Source of the DNA: Saprospiraceae bacterium | GTDB taxonomy: Bacteria > Bacteroidota > Bacteroidia > Chitinophagales > Saprospiraceae | Assembly: GCA_016710625.1 (NCBI GenBank) | Contig: JADJVK010000026.1 | Location: 1-37,976 of the forward strand | Length of the DNA stretch: 37,976 nt | Direction of reading: 5' to 3' | In this document: in pieces, positions 1-9,131 of the stretch | Position numbering within the stretch: position 1 is the stretch's first letter | Layout: the number at the start of each line of letters is the position of its first letter | Position numbers and translations under genes: made by a program | The notes under the pieces: generated by a model | The model's input: only the letters and a program-made list of their open reading frames with translations | What the model was told of the DNA's origin: nothing | The model's database searches: none

Positions 1-706
1 TTTCACTCCAAACCAATAAGAACCAAATCGGTAAAACAATTAAAGCTGGCAGCCATTTAGTTAGAATTGCCGCAGCAATACAAACGCCTACACTGAGATT
101 TAGTACCATTTTTGGCCTCTTTGCAAAATGGATGCTGCAATAAATGGCTAAAGTTATTAGAAATAAAAAACAAATATCCACATGGTCTGTTGCGATTTTC
201 CCACCTGATAATTCTATGATTAACCCATTAATTGAACAGAAAAAAGCTGCCAACAAGCCAGTTTTAGAATCATAAAAATATTTACCAATAGAATAGGTTA
301 ACCAGATAGTTGCCGTGGAAAAAAGGATGGAGGGAATCCTTAAAGCCCATTCGTTGATTCCAAATAAATGTAAACTCAGACTCATCATCCATAATGAAAA
401 GGGTTGTTTGTGCACCCAAATATGATTGGAGGTCCAATTTTGATAATTATAATCTAAAACGGGATGTTCATATAAGGTGGGTAAAAGAGGATGCTGCAAT
501 AAATTTTTAGCCACTAAAGCATGATATCTTTCGTCCCAACTATGTAAAAACAAATCCGATGCACTATAGATTCTGAGAATTAAACCGCCTAAAATGATGA
601 GTATCAATGCTAAATTTAGCTGATTATTTTTAAACGATTTCCAAGAGTAAAAATAACAAAAGATACTAAACAAGAAAGTCGGTAAACTCAAATATAAATT
701 GTACAT
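1..706 (-). CDS. GT39/PMT-like integral membrane glycosyltransferase, partial (C-terminus outside window)
   Basis: Reading the minus strand from an ATG at 706 gives an uninterrupted 235-codon frame that runs off the left edge. It starts with a membrane segment (MYNLYLSLPTFLFSIF), then a second one around residues 32-45. A loop follows with SWDERYHALVAKNL near residue 57, the acidic first periplasmic loop typical of GT39/ArnT-type enzymes, which use polyprenyl-phosphate sugars. Further matches are a WVHKQPFSLWMMSLSLHLFG stretch, then EWALRIPSILFS and several more hydrophobic helices. Family members normally have about 500 residues or more, so over half the protein is missing. The acceptor (lipid, protein or polysaccharide) cannot be told. 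The family call is from motif and topology; I am sure it is a membrane protein and fairly sure of the superfamily. Confidence 0.72.
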   Translation of the reverse strand, partial: MYNLYLSLPTFLFSIFCYFYSWKSFKNNQLNLALILIILGGLILRIYSASDLFLHSWDERYHALVAKNLLQHPLLPTLYEHPVLDYNYQNWTSNHIWVHKQPFSLWMMSLSLHLFGINEWALRIPSILFSTATIWLTYSIGKYFYDSKTGLLAAFFCSINGLIIELSGGKIATDHVDICFLFLITLAIYCSIHFAKRPKMVLNLSVGVCIAAAILTKWLPALIVLPIWFLLVWSE

Positions 707-793
707 ATGTTTTTACTTCATTTTATAATGAAAATGGATTATTATGGATTAATTTTTTATGGTTTTAAAAAATATCAACATGAAACAATAAAT

Positions 794-819
794 GGGTTTT
801 GAGAAACATCCCAAAACCC
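794..819 (-). terminator. Hairpin after the giant repeat protein gene
   Basis: An 8-bp perfect inverted repeat, GGGTTTTG at 794-801 and CAAAACCC at 812-819, lies just past the stop of the minus-strand gene ending at 828. On the minus strand it is followed by ATTTATTG, a weak T tract. Confidence 0.45.
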
Positions 820-827
820 TCTTTAAC

Positions 828-3800
828 CTATTCCCGAATTAAAGTAACATCTCCTTTATAAACTTTCTTTTTGCCATCTTTATATTCCACTTCAGTCACA
901 TACACATACACCCCAGGATTCATCAATTTGTTATTAAAAGTTCCATCCCAACCATATAAAGCATCATCTGGCAAGAAATTTTGCACCGTGAAAATCTTAT
1001 TTCCCCATCTGTCAAATATCTCTAAATAATTGATTTTGAGAATTTTCTCTTTTCTAGAATAAACCATAAAAATATCATTCACCCCATCTCCATTTCCAGG
1101 AGTAAATATATTTGGAATATAAACATCTGGATGGTCAATGCCGACCACCACAAAGGCACTATCTCTACAATTATTTGTATCTATCGCTATCACATCATAT
1201 CTTGTGATGCCTTCTGGCTTCGCATAAGGATTCCATATATCATTCAAATTCAAAGTGTTAGAATAACTCCAAATCAAAGTGTCAATCCTACTTTTTGGAA
1301 CATTTGCCTCCACATGTAGCTGAATAGAATCCCCAGGTAAAACAGAAACTTCTCCATTTATTTTTAAATCAAAACCTGTCGGTGCAACCACAGTTGCTTT
1401 GGTTGAAAAAGTACATTGGTTAGCATCAACTACTGTAATAGCATAAGTTCCTGGCAATAAGTGGGGGATATGAGCACCACCGGGAACAACCAAATTGCCA
1501 TATAAAAATCCATAACTAGGCGTTCCTCCAGAGACAGAAAGAACATCGATTGAGCCTCTAGTTTCCCCACATTTTGGAGAAGTGACTTTCAATGTCATGG
1601 CATCGGGTCTATTTTGAAAAACAATTACCGTATCTGTTTTCTCACAACCATTATCTTCGTTTTTAACGGTATAGGTATAAGTTCCAAGGGATCCAACAAT
1701 TGCTTCTTTCGCTTTACTAACTATTGCTCCAAAACTGTTTTTCCACAAATAACTAAAATTACCAATATTTTTATCCAATGCTGTCAAAGTTGCTTTATTG
1801 GTTTTACAATTTAATTGTTGGTCAGTGCCAGCATCCACATAAGGATAATTGATGAAATCGGTCACATTGGTAGTTGCTATTTTTGAACACCCATTCGTAG
1901 GGTTTACCACAGTTACCACATAATCACCTTTCTTATTGACAGTTATCGAATTTGTAAATTTATTACTGACGATATTTCCATTATTGGTATTCCATTGATA
2001 ATTAAAATTAGTATTTGAATTGGCTATCAATTGGATATTTGTTTTAATACAAGTGATTTCAGCTGGGGTTGGTATCGTTACGATTGGTTGGATAGTATCC
2101 TGCTTAACAGTAATATTTGTATTGGTTTGGCAACCATTCACTTGATCTGTCACCAATAAATTGTAGACTCCAGCTTTATCTACTTTTGTTGAGATAGTAT
2201 TTTTACTACCAACTATATTACCATTTGTCGTCGTCCAATCATAAGTAAATTTAGCTCCGGACGAACTGCCATTTCCATTCAAATCAACGGAAGTATTGAT
2301 ACAATTTAAAATGGTTGCTGATTGAATGGATGCTATTGGTTTTACAAAATTTTCATTCACCAAAACCGAAGCGGAATCCTTACAACCATTTCTTTTTGAG
2401 GTGATTACCACTTGATAATTCCCACTTTTATCCACATTGATTTGGTTCGTATTTTGTCCAGATAGAATACTATTGCCTTTCCAATTATATAAATAATCTG
2501 TGCTGGAGTTCGAAGCAACCAAAATGCTGTTCTTTTTGCAAGACAAGGTATCGGTTGGCAGCAAAGTAATAATTGGCTTCGCAATATCTTCTAAAACATT
2601 GATGGAAGTCGTATCCTTACAGAAATTGGTTAAATCTTCAATTTCAAGTTGATATAAAGCAGCTTTATTCACAGTTGGGCTGACAATATTGGTTGCAGAA
2701 GTGAAATTTCCACTATTAGTAAACCAATTATATTTTATGGATTTTGCTACAGAATTACTTCCATTCAGGTTTAAATTCGTTTTTTTACATGACAAAGTAT
2801 CGTTTACAGTTGCATTTGCCAAGGGCTTTTGAATATTTTGAGCCACAATGATTGATCCAGTATCTTTGCAATTGTTGGAAATATTGGTAACAATCAGAAT
2901 GTAAGTTCCAGGAGCATCCGTTGAAATCAAGTTGTTGTTGGAATTTCCTATGATTTTACCTCCATTGGTTGCTGACCATTGCAAATTGAAGGCAGCACCT
3001 TGAGTTGATTTCGAGCCATCTATATTGATTGTCTTCACTTTACAATTCAAAGTATCTACTTTATCAATGGAGGCAATAGGAACATCTGCACTCTTAGTGA
3101 CTAAAATTGAATCAGTTTTTGTACAAAAATTGGAATTGTCATGTATGATTAATGAATAATAACCCGGTTTGTCAACATCAATTTTTTGACTGGTATTCGA
3201 GCCAATAATGTTACCATCTTTTGTTGTCCAATTGTAATTGTATTGTTTTCCACTACTTGAATTACTGCCATCAACTTGTACAATTTTTTGTAAACAATTG
3301 ATTTCGTTGGGTGGCAATAATTGAATGGTTGGTTTCTTAATATCTTGATTCACAATTGTTTTTAAGGAATCAATACAGCCATTATTCTTATTTGAAATGA
3401 TTAAAGTATAATTCCCAGGTTGAGCCGCATCTACATTCAAATCTGAATTTGAACCAACAATTTTTCCGTTTTGAGTCGTCCAATTATAGGTGAATTCATT
3501 TCCAGTACTTGATCCAGTGCTTAATAATTTTGATAAAGTATCCAAACAATTCAATGTTGCAGGATTATTCAATGCAACAATTGGTAAGTTTTTATTCAAT
3601 CCAATATTGGTGCTTAAATTTTCTTGACAATAGTTTGAACTATCAATAATTGTTAATAAATAATTTGCGGATTTATCTACTTTAATTGTATTTAACGTGT
3701 TGGAAGTTAAGATATTACCATTTGTAGTTGTCCACAAATAGCCGAAAGGTCCAGCACCTATGGTGATTTTGCTATTTATATCGACTGATGGGATGATACA

Positions 3801-5336
3801 AGTTAAAATCAAACCAGTATCCAAAGTAAATGCAGGTTTTTTGATATTTTGGTTTACCGTAATTGAACTGGAATCAATACAACCATTTTTCAAATCCACG
3901 ATTTGCAAACTATAAGTGTCAGGTGAATTGACATTTATGGAGCTATTCGAAGAACCGATACTACCATTTTTCAAGCTGCTCCACGAATATTTTGTCGAGC
4001 CACTATTGGTGGTTGAATTTCCACCATTTATTTGAATTAAGGTGTCTTTACAATTTAGTGTTAGAGGTAAATCAAGTTTGGCTTTTGGTTTCGTAATATC
4101 CTGAATTACAAGAATATTTGCACTGTCTTTACATCCTAAAATGGTATCTGTAACAACTAATTTATAATTGCCAGGTTGGTCTATGGTTGGATTTAAATTT
4201 GTTGAGCCACCAACAATATTTCCGCTAATTGGCGACCATTGATAACGATATCTATTTCCTTTGGAGGATTTACTTCCATCTATAACCAATTGATTGTTAA
4301 TACAATTCAAGGTGTCTGCGGTTTGAATTATTGCTGTTGGTTTTGTGGTGTCGTTTTTAACATCAATCGATAAATTGTTTGAACATCCATTTAACGAGTC
4401 TGTTACGACCAAGTTGTAGGTTCCAGTTTTGGATGCAGAAGTTTTGATGGTAGTGTTACTTCCCACAATATTTCCATTCAATGTTGTCCATTTATATTGG
4501 AAGTTATTACCAGTCGATGAATTACTTCCATCTAGCTCAATAGTTGCTTTAATACAACTCAATTCTTCCGGAGTTGCAATTTGAACCATCGGTTTTAATG
4601 TGTCAATTTCCACCAAAACATTATAAGATTTCACACAGCCATTGGTTGTATTTTGAACTACAATTTTATAATCACCAGTTTTGTCTATGATAATTTTATT
4701 TGTACTATCACCAGAAACGATATTACCACCAATTGTTGTCCAGCTATAAGTGATATTTCCTCCAGAACTAGATTTGGATCCGTCTAGATTTAGTATTTTT
4801 TTACCACATGAAAGTTTTAACGGTTGGTCAATAAAAGCAATTGGAACACCTTTGTCAGCTTCTACTTTTACAGACAAGGAATCTAGACATTTATTGAATT
4901 TATTTTTAATGATTAAAGTATAATTACCTGCTGCTTTTGCCCAAGTTGTATATTTATCCAAGTCATTATCCAAGATACCATCTGTTGTTTTCCATTCATA
5001 TTCATACAAATTGTAATCAATTAAATTTGTACTGAGCTGAACAGAATCTTTGGTACAAGATAAAGTGTCGGGAGAGTTTAAATTGAAAATGGGCTTTGCT
5101 AAGTCTTTGAAAATAAAGCTAGTATCTAGCCCAATACAACCATTGATATTATTGGTAACTTTTAATTCATAACTTCCAGTCGAATCTAATTGAATATTCA
5201 ATAAGGTATCCACTCCGATAATATGCCCATTTTTAAATGCTCTCCATTTGAGTGTCGATAATGGTGGATTCACTGAACTATTTGCATTCAGCGTCAAAAT
5301 ACTTTTTTGACAATTGATGGTATCTTGATTCGGCAA
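828..5336 (-). CDS. Giant secreted Ig/PKD-like repeat protein with type B T9SS (CHU_C) C-terminal domain
   Basis: This open frame has 1502 codons, but its ATG at 5336 is internal to a repeat; the natural gene starts at 6610. The body holds about 15 tandem modules of roughly 80-85 residues. Each runs: Leu-Asn/Ser-Cys near the start, a DGSNSS-like turn, YxWTT, GNIVGS, a GxYxLxV strand, NGCxDS with the second Cys, and a closing DxxKP. One Cys near each end suggests one disulfide per module. A SprB-like module follows around residue 1215. The end, from about residue 1385, is a gliding-motility-type domain: VYIPNIFTPGNGDGVNDIF, then FDRWGNKIF, YGWDGTFNNK and GVYVYV. In Bacteroidota this domain directs type IX secretion and cell-surface attachment. 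The role is probably adhesion or a surface fibre; the ligand is unknown. Confidence 0.88.
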   Translation of the reverse strand: MPNQDTINCQKSILTLNANSSVNPPLSTLKWRAFKNGHIIGVDTLLNIQLDSTGSYELKVTNNINGCIGLDTSFIFKDLAKPIFNLNSPDTLSCTKDSVQLSTNLIDYNLYEYEWKTTDGILDNDLDKYTTWAKAAGNYTLIIKNKFNKCLDSLSVKVEADKGVPIAFIDQPLKLSCGKKILNLDGSKSSSGGNITYSWTTIGGNIVSGDSTNKIIIDKTGDYKIVVQNTTNGCVKSYNVLVEIDTLKPMVQIATPEELSCIKATIELDGSNSSTGNNFQYKWTTLNGNIVGSNTTIKTSASKTGTYNLVVTDSLNGCSNNLSIDVKNDTTKPTAIIQTADTLNCINNQLVIDGSKSSKGNRYRYQWSPISGNIVGGSTNLNPTIDQPGNYKLVVTDTILGCKDSANILVIQDITKPKAKLDLPLTLNCKDTLIQINGGNSTTNSGSTKYSWSSLKNGSIGSSNSSINVNSPDTYSLQIVDLKNGCIDSSSITVNQNIKKPAFTLDTGLILTCIIPSVDINSKITIGAGPFGYLWTTTNGNILTSNTLNTIKVDKSANYLLTIIDSSNYCQENLSTNIGLNKNLPIVALNNPATLNCLDTLSKLLSTGSSTGNEFTYNWTTQNGKIVGSNSDLNVDAAQPGNYTLIISNKNNGCIDSLKTIVNQDIKKPTIQLLPPNEINCLQKIVQVDGSNSSSGKQYNYNWTTKDGNIIGSNTSQKIDVDKPGYYSLIIHDNSNFCTKTDSILVTKSADVPIASIDKVDTLNCKVKTINIDGSKSTQGAAFNLQWSATNGGKIIGNSNNNLISTDAPGTYILIVTNISNNCKDTGSIIVAQNIQKPLANATVNDTLSCKKTNLNLNGSNSVAKSIKYNWFTNSGNFTSATNIVSPTVNKAALYQLEIEDLTNFCKDTTSINVLEDIAKPIITLLPTDTLSCKKNSILVASNSSTDYLYNWKGNSILSGQNTNQINVDKSGNYQVVITSKRNGCKDSASVLVNENFVKPIASIQSATILNCINTSVDLNGNGSSSGAKFTYDWTTTNGNIVGSKNTISTKVDKAGVYNLLVTDQVNGCQTNTNITVKQDTIQPIVTIPTPAEITCIKTNIQLIANSNTNFNYQWNTNNGNIVSNKFTNSITVNKKGDYVVTVVNPTNGCSKIATTNVTDFINYPYVDAGTDQQLNCKTNKATLTALDKNIGNFSYLWKNSFGAIVSKAKEAIVGSLGTYTYTVKNEDNGCEKTDTVIVFQNRPDAMTLKVTSPKCGETRGSIDVLSVSGGTPSYGFLYGNLVVPGGAHIPHLLPGTYAITVVDANQCTFSTKATVVAPTGFDLKINGEVSVLPGDSIQLHVEANVPKSRIDTLIWSYSNTLNLNDIWNPYAKPEGITRYDVIAIDTNNCRDSAFVVVGIDHPDVYIPNIFTPGNGDGVNDIFMVYSRKEKILKINYLEIFDRWGNKIFTVQNFLPDDALYGWDGTFNNKLMNPGVYVYVTEVEYKDGKKKVYKGDVTLIRE

Positions 5337-6610
5337 TATAGTTACTTTTGGCTTGATTGTGTCTGATGCAATTATTGCAGATATTGTATCTTTACAGATT
5401 AAATTTCCAAATTTATAAGTGCTAATTAAAGTATATTTTCCCTTTGTTGATAAGTGGATTTAAAGTCATATCTCCTGAAACAATATTTCCACCATTAGAT
5501 GCAGTCCATTTATAGGTTAAATTTTGATAATGATTATTATTTAAATTAACCTCTCCATTCAATACATTTGTTTGATTATGCAATTTAAATCATGTATCCA
5601 AGATGTTTGAGCATTATTTCTATTACTTCTAAATCTAAGTCATAAATTGTATCACAAGGTCCTAATCCTTTCACATGAATATCTGAATAGAACCAGGGTC
5701 TGAAAAAGTTTGGTTTCCAAAGTTATATTTGCACCTTCACAAATTGTTACTGCTTTTGCTTTTTTAACTGGTTCTACTACCTTAAATGATACCTTACAAG
5801 AATCTGTTTGAGCTCTAGTAAATGATAAATTATCTAATGCAAAATCATTACCTGCTAAAGCTGTATTTTGATTAACAATACAGATATCTGCTGAGGTTGC
5901 TGTTCCTGAATACCAACATTCAAAAAGTTCTGCCAAGTACAAGTTGAAGGACTTTAAAGGAAATACGCTACCTAAAAGTTCGCCATTAATGGAGAATTGC
6001 AAAATAGCAGGACTTGCAGGATGAACCGAAGTCGCAAATGCACTTAATAAATATCCTGTTTTTGGATTAACAGGGACAGTCTGACACCAAACTTTTACTC
6101 ACTTCGAGCATTTCCATTGATTACCATATACTTTGCCCAGCCTTGGGTGGACAAGCAGAAAAGTCAGAATGTACACTTGCTGCTGTCTGTCCCGGGTTTG
6201 TTATTGGTAAAACTTCAGGTTGAAGTGCATTAAAATGGTGTTGCATAGATATATTCACTTGGAAAACCTGTGTTTCCACTTTCAAAACTTCCGTTTTGAA
6301 TTAAATTACCTCCAATTGAATTTTTTATGATTCCATACAATGTGTACATATACATCCCTGGAGCACTTATTGTAGCAACAGGTTTTAAAATATTTGGATT
6401 ACTTAAATCATCTTCTGGTGTCCAAAATACCCCACAAGATTTACCTGTTACAACTCCATTCAATTGAACTTGAATGGGATTCCCATCGAAACAATACTCT
6501 TTTGGGTTCACAGTTGCTGTCACTGGACCATTACATCCTTGACCAAATATTTTTATGTTTTTTAGGGATATCAGAAGCAAAAAAATTAATATAAATCGCT
6601 GGACAGACAT
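5337..6610 (-). pseudogene. Frameshifted 5' part of the giant repeat protein gene (signal peptide and N-terminal domains)
   Basis: The ATG at 6610 opens a Sec signal peptide (MSVQRFILIFLLLISLKN) ending near IFGQG, then a domain with GNLIQNGSFESG, a start typical of galactose-binding-like N-terminal modules. The frame breaks near 6230, resumes around 5652-6002 (FECWYSGTATSADICIV, then ICEGANIT), breaks again at about 5720 and 5680, and rejoins the long frame ending at 828. Translating all three frames recovers continuous sense: after ICEGANITL the expected GNQTFSDPGS lies in the next frame, then SDIHVKGLGPCDTIYDLDL in the third. Each jump needs only one base. At least five indels occur in about 1.2 kb while the downstream 4.5 kb is clean. 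I read this as one gene with sequence errors or recent decay. Confidence 0.75.
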
Positions 6611-6758
6611 ATAAGATTTGTTTGAAATACAAATTTAGAAAATATATTTTCTTTATAATCATTTTTAATTAAATTAATCCTGTTACAATGGTTTATTTAC
6701 CTATAAATTTTATTAATTTCTAAATATAACCACTATTCAAAATCTATAATTAATCAAT

Positions 6759-6766
6759 TATCTTTG
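6759..6766 (+). promoter_or_regulatory. Candidate -7 box for rarA
   Basis: TATCTTTG matches the Bacteroidota -7 consensus TAnnTTTG and lies 14 bases before the rarA ATG. No clear -33 TTTG is seen at the right distance, so support is partial. Confidence 0.4.
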
Positions 6767-6780
6767 CGAAAATAATATAA

Positions 6781-8056
6781 ATGATACCGTTAGCTGAAAG
6801 AATGCGGCCTTTATCAATAGAGAATTATATTGGTCAGCAACATCTGATGGGAAATGGTGCTGTTTTAAGACAATCTATTGAAAAAGACACCTTACCTTCT
6901 ATCATATTTTGGGGTCCTCCTGGAGTTGGTAAAACTTCTTTGGCTAACTTAATTGCCAATACATTGAATCGACCTTTTTTCTCATTGAGTGCCATTCATG
7001 CTGGGGTGAAAGATATCAGAGAAGTCATTGAAAAAGCAAAAGCCAATCGTTTTTTTGATGCTCCTTCTCCCATTTTATTTATTGATGAAATCCATCGCTT
7101 TTCCAAATCCCAACAAGATTCTTTATTAGGAGCTGTAGAAAAAGGGGTCGTTACTTTAATCGGAGCTACCACTGAAAATCCTTCATTTGAAGTGATATCC
7201 GCTTTGTTATCCCGATGTCAAGTTTATGTCCTAGAAGTTTTGTCAGTTGATGATTTAAAATTAATGCTTCAAAATGCTTTATCGCAAGATGAGTTTTTTG
7301 AAAAATAAGAAAATTAGAATTGCTGAATTTGATGCAATAATCCAGTTGTCTGGAGGGGATGGTAGAAAATTATACAATATTTTGGAGCTGGTTACCAATT
7401 TTTATGAGGCTGGAAATGAGTTAGTTATAACAAATGAATTGGTGTTTGAAAAGGTAAAGCAAAATATTGCGTTTTACGACAAAGGAGGGGAGCAGCATTA
7501 CGATATTATTTCTGCTTTTATTAAATCTATGAGAGGCTCTGACCCAAATGGGGCTTTGTATTGGATGGCAAGAATGTTGGATGGGGGAGAGGATATAGAA
7601 TTTATTGCTAGAAGAATGATGATTTTAGCAGCTGAAGATATCGGCTTGGCGAATCCAAATGCCTTATTAATGGCAAATACTTGTATGCAAGCCATAAAAG
7701 TGATTGGGATGCCCGAATCTCGAATCATCCTTTCACAGACTGCCGTTTATTTGGCAACTTCTGCAAAGAGTAATGCAACTTATATGGCTATAGAAAATGC
7801 AATGAAATTAGCCAACGAAACGAGCAGATTGCCTGTTCCCTTACATCTTCGGAATGCCCCCACAAAACTAATGAAGCAGCTGGATTATGGAAAAGATTAT
7901 GCTTATGCCCATAATTTTGAAAACAACTTCGTAAATCTGGAGTTTCTACCTGAGAAATTATCTGGCACCAAACTATATGAACCTGCTAAAAATGCACATG
8001 AAGAACAAATAAGGAATCGATTAAAATTACTTTGGCAAGATAAATATGGCTATTAA
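6781..8056 (+). CDS. rarA: Replication-associated recombination protein A (RarA/MgsA), AAA+ ATPase, one frameshift
   Basis: RarA/MgsA is a clamp-loader-related AAA+ ATPase acting at stalled forks. The first frame (6781-7308) has the N-terminal PLAERMRP, Walker A GPPGVGKTS, Walker B LFIDEIHRF, sensor 1 GATTENPSFEV and arginine finger LLSRCQVY. The second frame (7274-8056) carries the C-terminal part: QLSGGDGRKLYNILEL, RGSDPNGALYWMARML, AAEDIGLANP and HLRNAPTKLMK. The join lies in GAGTTTTTTGAAAAATAAG around 7300, where one base change restores DEFFEKKKIRIAEF. The joined length, about 425 residues, is usual for the family. A broken housekeeping gene at a homopolymer suggests a sequencing error rather than a pseudogene. 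It is followed on the same strand by truC. Confidence 0.9.
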
Positions 8057-8140
8057 ATTCACCCCCAAAATCATCGGAATCCACTCCCGTAGCATCGGGA
8101 TTCTTAACTCTAACAACTCCACAATTCAACAACTCCCCAA

Positions 8141-8209
8141 ATCAACTCCCGAATTATCGGGATCAACTCCCGAATTATCGGGATCAACTCCTGAATTAAC
8201 GTGATCAAC
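8141..8209 (+). repeat. 21-bp tandem repeat with CCCGA/TCGGG hairpins abutting truC
   Basis: Three 21-base units begin ATCAACTCC at 8141, 8162 and 8183, with a fourth partial ATCAAC at 8204. Units 1 and 2 are identical and each contains the palindrome CCCGAATTATCGGG (8148-8161 and 8169-8182). Unit 3 has lost it by a few substitutions. A related palindrome, CCCGTAGCATCGGG, lies at 8086-8099. The array ends one base before the truC ATG, so it occupies the ribosome-binding region. Confidence 0.85.
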
Positions 8210-8210
8210 A

Positions 8211-8894
8211 ATGCTAGAAATAATATATCAAGACCAATATTTAGTTGCCATCAATAAACCGCATGGCATGTTTGTACATAAGACCTATTTAGATCCTTAT
8301 GCTACCGAGTTTGTCGTACAAATTTTGAGAGATCAGATAGGGCAGTGGGTGTATCCAATTCATCGGCTCGATCGAAAAACATCGGGTTTGTTGTTGTTAG
8401 CCTTGGATAAAGAAACCTTAGCCATGATGAATCATCAGTTTGAAGACCGTCAAGTGAGTAAAAACTACTTGGCAATTGTCAGAGGATTTTTACCAGAAAG
8501 TGGGGTAGTAGATTATCCCTTATTCAATGATACTGGCAAGGAACAAGATGCAGTCACCAATTTCGAAACTTTACAAACAGTTGAAATTGATTTGCCCCAT
8601 GGAAAACATGCAACCTCAAGATATTCACTAGTGAAAGCAAATCCAATTACGGGTCGTACACACCAAATTAGGCGTCATTTCTCCCATATTTTCCACCCTA
8701 TCATTGGCGATCGACCTCATGGCTGCAACAAACAAAACAAATTGTTTCTAGAAAAGTATGCTTTAAATACGATGATGCTCCATGCCCATCAACTTACTTT
8801 CACCCACCCCTTTTCACAAGAACCAACTTCTCTAATCGCCACCCCAAGTGCAGAATTCAAAAGAATTTCGGATGTCTTAGGATTTTCTGTTTGA
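8211..8894 (+). CDS. truC: tRNA pseudouridine(65) synthase TruC (RluA family)
   Basis: The 227-residue protein is an RluA-type pseudouridine synthase. It opens MLEIIYQDQYLVAINKPHGM and has VHKTYLD, the catalytic motif HRLDRKTSGLLLLA with its Asp near residue 60, KNYLAIVRGF, TGRTHQIRRHF, HPIIGDRPHG and LMLHAHQLTFTHPF-like text near the end. Start, length and the order of these blocks agree with TruC, which modifies U65 in the T-arm region of tRNAs, better than with RluA/C/D, since there is no S4 domain. It lies 154 bases behind rarA on the same strand, separated by hairpin repeats. The exact target site is inferred from resemblance. Confidence 0.85.
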   Translation: MLEIIYQDQYLVAINKPHGMFVHKTYLDPYATEFVVQILRDQIGQWVYPIHRLDRKTSGLLLLALDKETLAMMNHQFEDRQVSKNYLAIVRGFLPESGVVDYPLFNDTGKEQDAVTNFETLQTVEIDLPHGKHATSRYSLVKANPITGRTHQIRRHFSHIFHPIIGDRPHGCNKQNKLFLEKYALNTMMLHAHQLTFTHPFSQEPTSLIATPSAEFKRISDVLGFSV

Positions 8895-8979
8895 ATTTCT
8901 AAGTAATTCAAAAATAACTGATTAAGGCAATATTTTTTTAAAAATATCATTTGCCTGCACAACACTTTCCCTCTCCTTC

Positions 8980-9113
8980 GAAGCATCGGGATCCACTCCC
9001 ACATCCCCTCCCGAAACTTCGGGATCCCCCAATCCCCGAATCCTCCGAATTTACCAATTCACCAAATTCACGAATCTCCCAAATCCCCCGAATTTACCTC
9101 CCGAAACTTCGGG
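8980..9113. repeat. C-rich micro-repeat spacer with CCCGAAACTTCGGG hairpins
   Basis: The stretch between truC and umuC is built from short variants of words such as CCCGAATCC, CACGAATCTCC and CCGAATTTACC. It includes two identical perfect palindromes, CCCGAAACTTCGGG, at 9010-9023 and 9100-9113, each followed by ATCC. It is strongly C-biased on this strand, and I do not support the open frames crossing it. A similar spacer lies at 35990-36110. Confidence 0.8.
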
Positions 9114-9131
9114 ATCCACCCCGAAGTCTGA

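Noticed and set aside
8141..8203. Possible CRISPR array
   Set aside because: The 21-base units are directly tandem with no unique spacers and no cas genes nearby.
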